Below, piece by piece: positions 62,725 through 64,000 of a DNA stretch of 64,000 nucleotides (positions are counted from its first letter, which is position 1; every line of letters begins with the position of its first letter). Position numbers and translations under genes: made by a program. Under the pieces are notes generated by a model. It saw only the letters and a list, made by a program, of their open reading frames with translations, was not told where the DNA came from and ran no database searches. Source of the stretch: Haloferax mediterranei ATCC 33500 (GTDB lineage: Archaea > Halobacteriota > Halobacteria > Halobacteriales > Haloferacaceae); NCBI RefSeq assembly GCF_000306765.2, contig NC_017941.2, positions 1,922,001-1,986,000 of the forward strand. Reading direction: 5' to 3'.

Positions 62725-63372
62725 CTACGACCGGTTCTTCGGTCCTGCCTCGGCGACAAAACTCGAAATAATCCGACTTTCAGCCCGATGGCGCAATCGA
62801 CTCACCGCCGAAACGTTGACGTCGAGCGTCTCCGCGAGCTCGCTGAGCGTACACTCACGCGAGGTGTCGTAAAAACCCTGTTCGACTGCTGCGGTAACGA
62901 ACTCCCATTGTCGTTCGGTAAGCAACTCGACCGAATCGTGAGTTTGGGTTACAGACAGAATCTGATACGGGACGCCGGCAGCCGATAACTCCGCCACATA
63001 AGCAGATAGTTGCTGGTGTGAGGCCCGAATCTCCCCCGAAAACCACCCGTCGTGAAGGGGGATGGGGTAGAGTGGGAGATTTCCGGATTCGAGAAGCGCA
63101 TTATAGGTCTCCGAGATTGGGATCGTGAATCGTATCAGTATCGTCTGTGCATGGGAATGAATCACCTCAAACGAGCGCACTTCGGGTGCGTCCTCGAAAT
63201 GGCGAACGAGTTTGTCACCATCAGATGTCGTTACCTCGACAATTTCGAACAGGTGGTCGTCGAGAGGTTGGCTCGCCAATATTCTGAATTCGGCGTCTGG
63301 AAATTCGGTCGAGGCATCTGCCAGCGTATCCCTCACCGGCGAACCATTGACCCGAAACTGTACACGAGGCAT
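62725..63372 (-). CDS. Bacterio-opsin activator-type (Bat) HTH regulator
   Basis: A 215-residue regulator with an N-terminal beta-rich sensor domain (about 1-145) and a C-terminal HTH_10 domain (LLTERQWEFVTAAVEQGFYD then ELAETLDVNVSAVSRLRHRA). It is distinct from the 57 kb paralogue. It is convergent with the phosphotransferase gene (19 bp apart) and divergent from the MFS fragment. Target genes are unknown. Confidence 0.82.
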   Translation of the reverse strand: MPRVQFRVNGSPVRDTLADASTEFPDAEFRILASQPLDDHLFEIVEVTTSDGDKLVRHFEDAPEVRSFEVIHSHAQTILIRFTIPISETYNALLESGNLPLYPIPLHDGWFSGEIRASHQQLSAYVAELSAAGVPYQILSVTQTHDSVELLTERQWEFVTAAVEQGFYDTSRECTLSELAETLDVNVSAVSRLRHRAESRIISSFVAEAGPKNRS

Positions 63373-63544
63373 ACGTTTCGTTCTCCCGGGTAGTACTTAA
63401 ATGCAGAAAGTACTTTACGCGCGAAATCATGGTGGTGTCCCATCTGTTATCCGGCATGGTTACACCAAATCCGCAACTTGAGATGCGTAACGTTACCCTC
63501 GTGGAAGGTGGGTCCGGAGGAAACGAAGACCAGGACGGCGGTGA

Positions 63545-63828
63545 ATGATGACCCGAACAGACGGGAACACTCGATTGCGCACCGTAGCATTGCTGCTGAC
63601 GAGTATGTTGACCGTCATGGTATCAACGGCAATCGCCCCGGCGCTACCGGCCATCCATAACGCGTTCGGCGAGGTACCGAACGCGGACTTCCTCGTCCGG
63701 TTCGTGTTGACGGTTCCAGCGCTCTCCGTCATCGTTCTCTCGCCCGTCGTCGGCGTGATTATCGACCGTTTTGGACGAACGGTACCCTTGTTCGTGTCGA
63801 TGGTTCTCTACGGACTGGCTGGTGGAGC
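63545..63828 (+). pseudogene. MFS transporter, truncated N-terminal fragment
   Basis: The frame encodes three N-terminal transmembrane helices of a major facilitator (LLTSMLTVMVSTAIAPALPA, VLTVPALSVIVLSPVVGVII, LFVSMVLYGLAGGA) with the signature loop DRFGRTVP between helices 2 and 3. After LYGLAGGA (about 63828) the homology stops and sequence of a PIN-domain gene follows in another frame. A deletion or recombination has removed the remaining nine or so helices. Confidence 0.8.
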
Positions 63829-64000
63829 AAGTACGGACAGCCGTACACGAGTGACTACGTGCTGGACGAGACAGTGACACTTACGCGTGTTCGAACGGGG
63901 TCGTTCGATGCCGCGAACACAGTCGCCAGACGTATCCTTGGTGAAGACCCGTTTCCGACTGTCTTTGAAACGATTCACGTCGAACCCGACGACGTGCGGT
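63829..64000 (+). pseudogene. PIN-domain (VapC-like) nuclease, N-terminally truncated, continues off the edge
   Basis: In the frame of TAC at 63832 the sequence reads YGQPYTSDYVLDETVTL, then TRVRTGSFDAANTVARRILG and EDPFPTVFETIHVEP, up to the window edge. TSDYVLDETVTL with its Asp/Glu residues is typical of haloarchaeal PIN-domain toxins. The N-terminus with the first catalytic Asp is missing and is replaced by the MFS fragment. Whether the 3' end is intact is outside the window. Confidence 0.75.

Overview
The window is chromosomal DNA from a halophilic archaeon. The GC-rich, acidic proteins, ATGA stop/start overlaps, TATA boxes about 25 nt before nearly leaderless starts, and families largely restricted to haloarchaea (dodecin, bacterio-opsin-activator HTH proteins, CPxCG-type zinc-finger miniproteins) all point there. 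The order gltX-idsA-rnj-lsm-rpl37e-purF, and a trmB-linked sugar ABC operon, resemble Haloferax from memory; no search was run. No CRISPR array, prophage or intact insertion sequence was seen.

Layout. 1-8.5 kb: a truncated ferredoxin gene, a DUF456 membrane protein, a cyclase-family protein, glutamyl-tRNA synthetase, polyprenyl synthase, RNase J, the overlapping lsm/rpl37e pair and purF. 8.5-10.1 kb: a dense set of inverted repeats that may be a structured RNA, a DUF420 membrane protein, and tRNA-Leu(GAG) followed by decayed copies of its own 3' half. 10-23.4 kb: MBF1, an AlaX-type editing protein, acyl-CoA dehydrogenase, HAD hydrolase, RtcB with its partner archease, a sugar isomerase/oxidoreductase pair with a duplicated start region, an eIF2B-like isomerase, PanB and a hydrolase. 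23.7-29.3 kb: an Hsp20-like protein with Cdc48 behind a promoter dyad of heat-shock type, peroxiredoxin, GINS and primase small subunit.

29.4-38.1 kb is a sugar-uptake locus: solute-binding lipoprotein, two permeases, ATPase, a small membrane protein, a Gfo/Idh/MocA oxidoreductase, an unknown zinc-ribbon membrane protein and the TrmB regulator, with a TACT-N7-GAGTA site in the trmB promoter. 38.4-52.2 kb: MscS, UspA, a 5'-nucleotidase-like enzyme, dodecin, membrane proteins, an IscA-type protein, HisD, a class V aminotransferase beside a very large FAD/Fe-S oxidase (plausibly glycolate to glyoxylate to glycine), and a flavodoxin stub. 52.3-54.7 kb is the thiamine operon thiE-thiM-thiD. 55-64 kb is accessory in character: VOC dioxygenase, hydrolase, two Bat-type regulators, zinc-finger miniproteins, a PHA synthase without PhaE, a rifampin-phosphotransferase-like enzyme, and an MFS fragment joined directly to a PIN-toxin fragment.

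Two themes recur. Short (20-39 bp) tandem repeats sit in many intergenic gaps, and several gene remnants (aldo/keto reductase, flavodoxin, an unknown ORF, MFS, PIN) show ongoing decay. The best candidates for new biology are the CTAAC-N5-GTTAG dyad at hsp20-cdc48, the possible structured RNA at 8.64-8.86 kb, the tRNA-Leu decay array, and the start-codon duplication with a palindromic insert at 18.6 kb.
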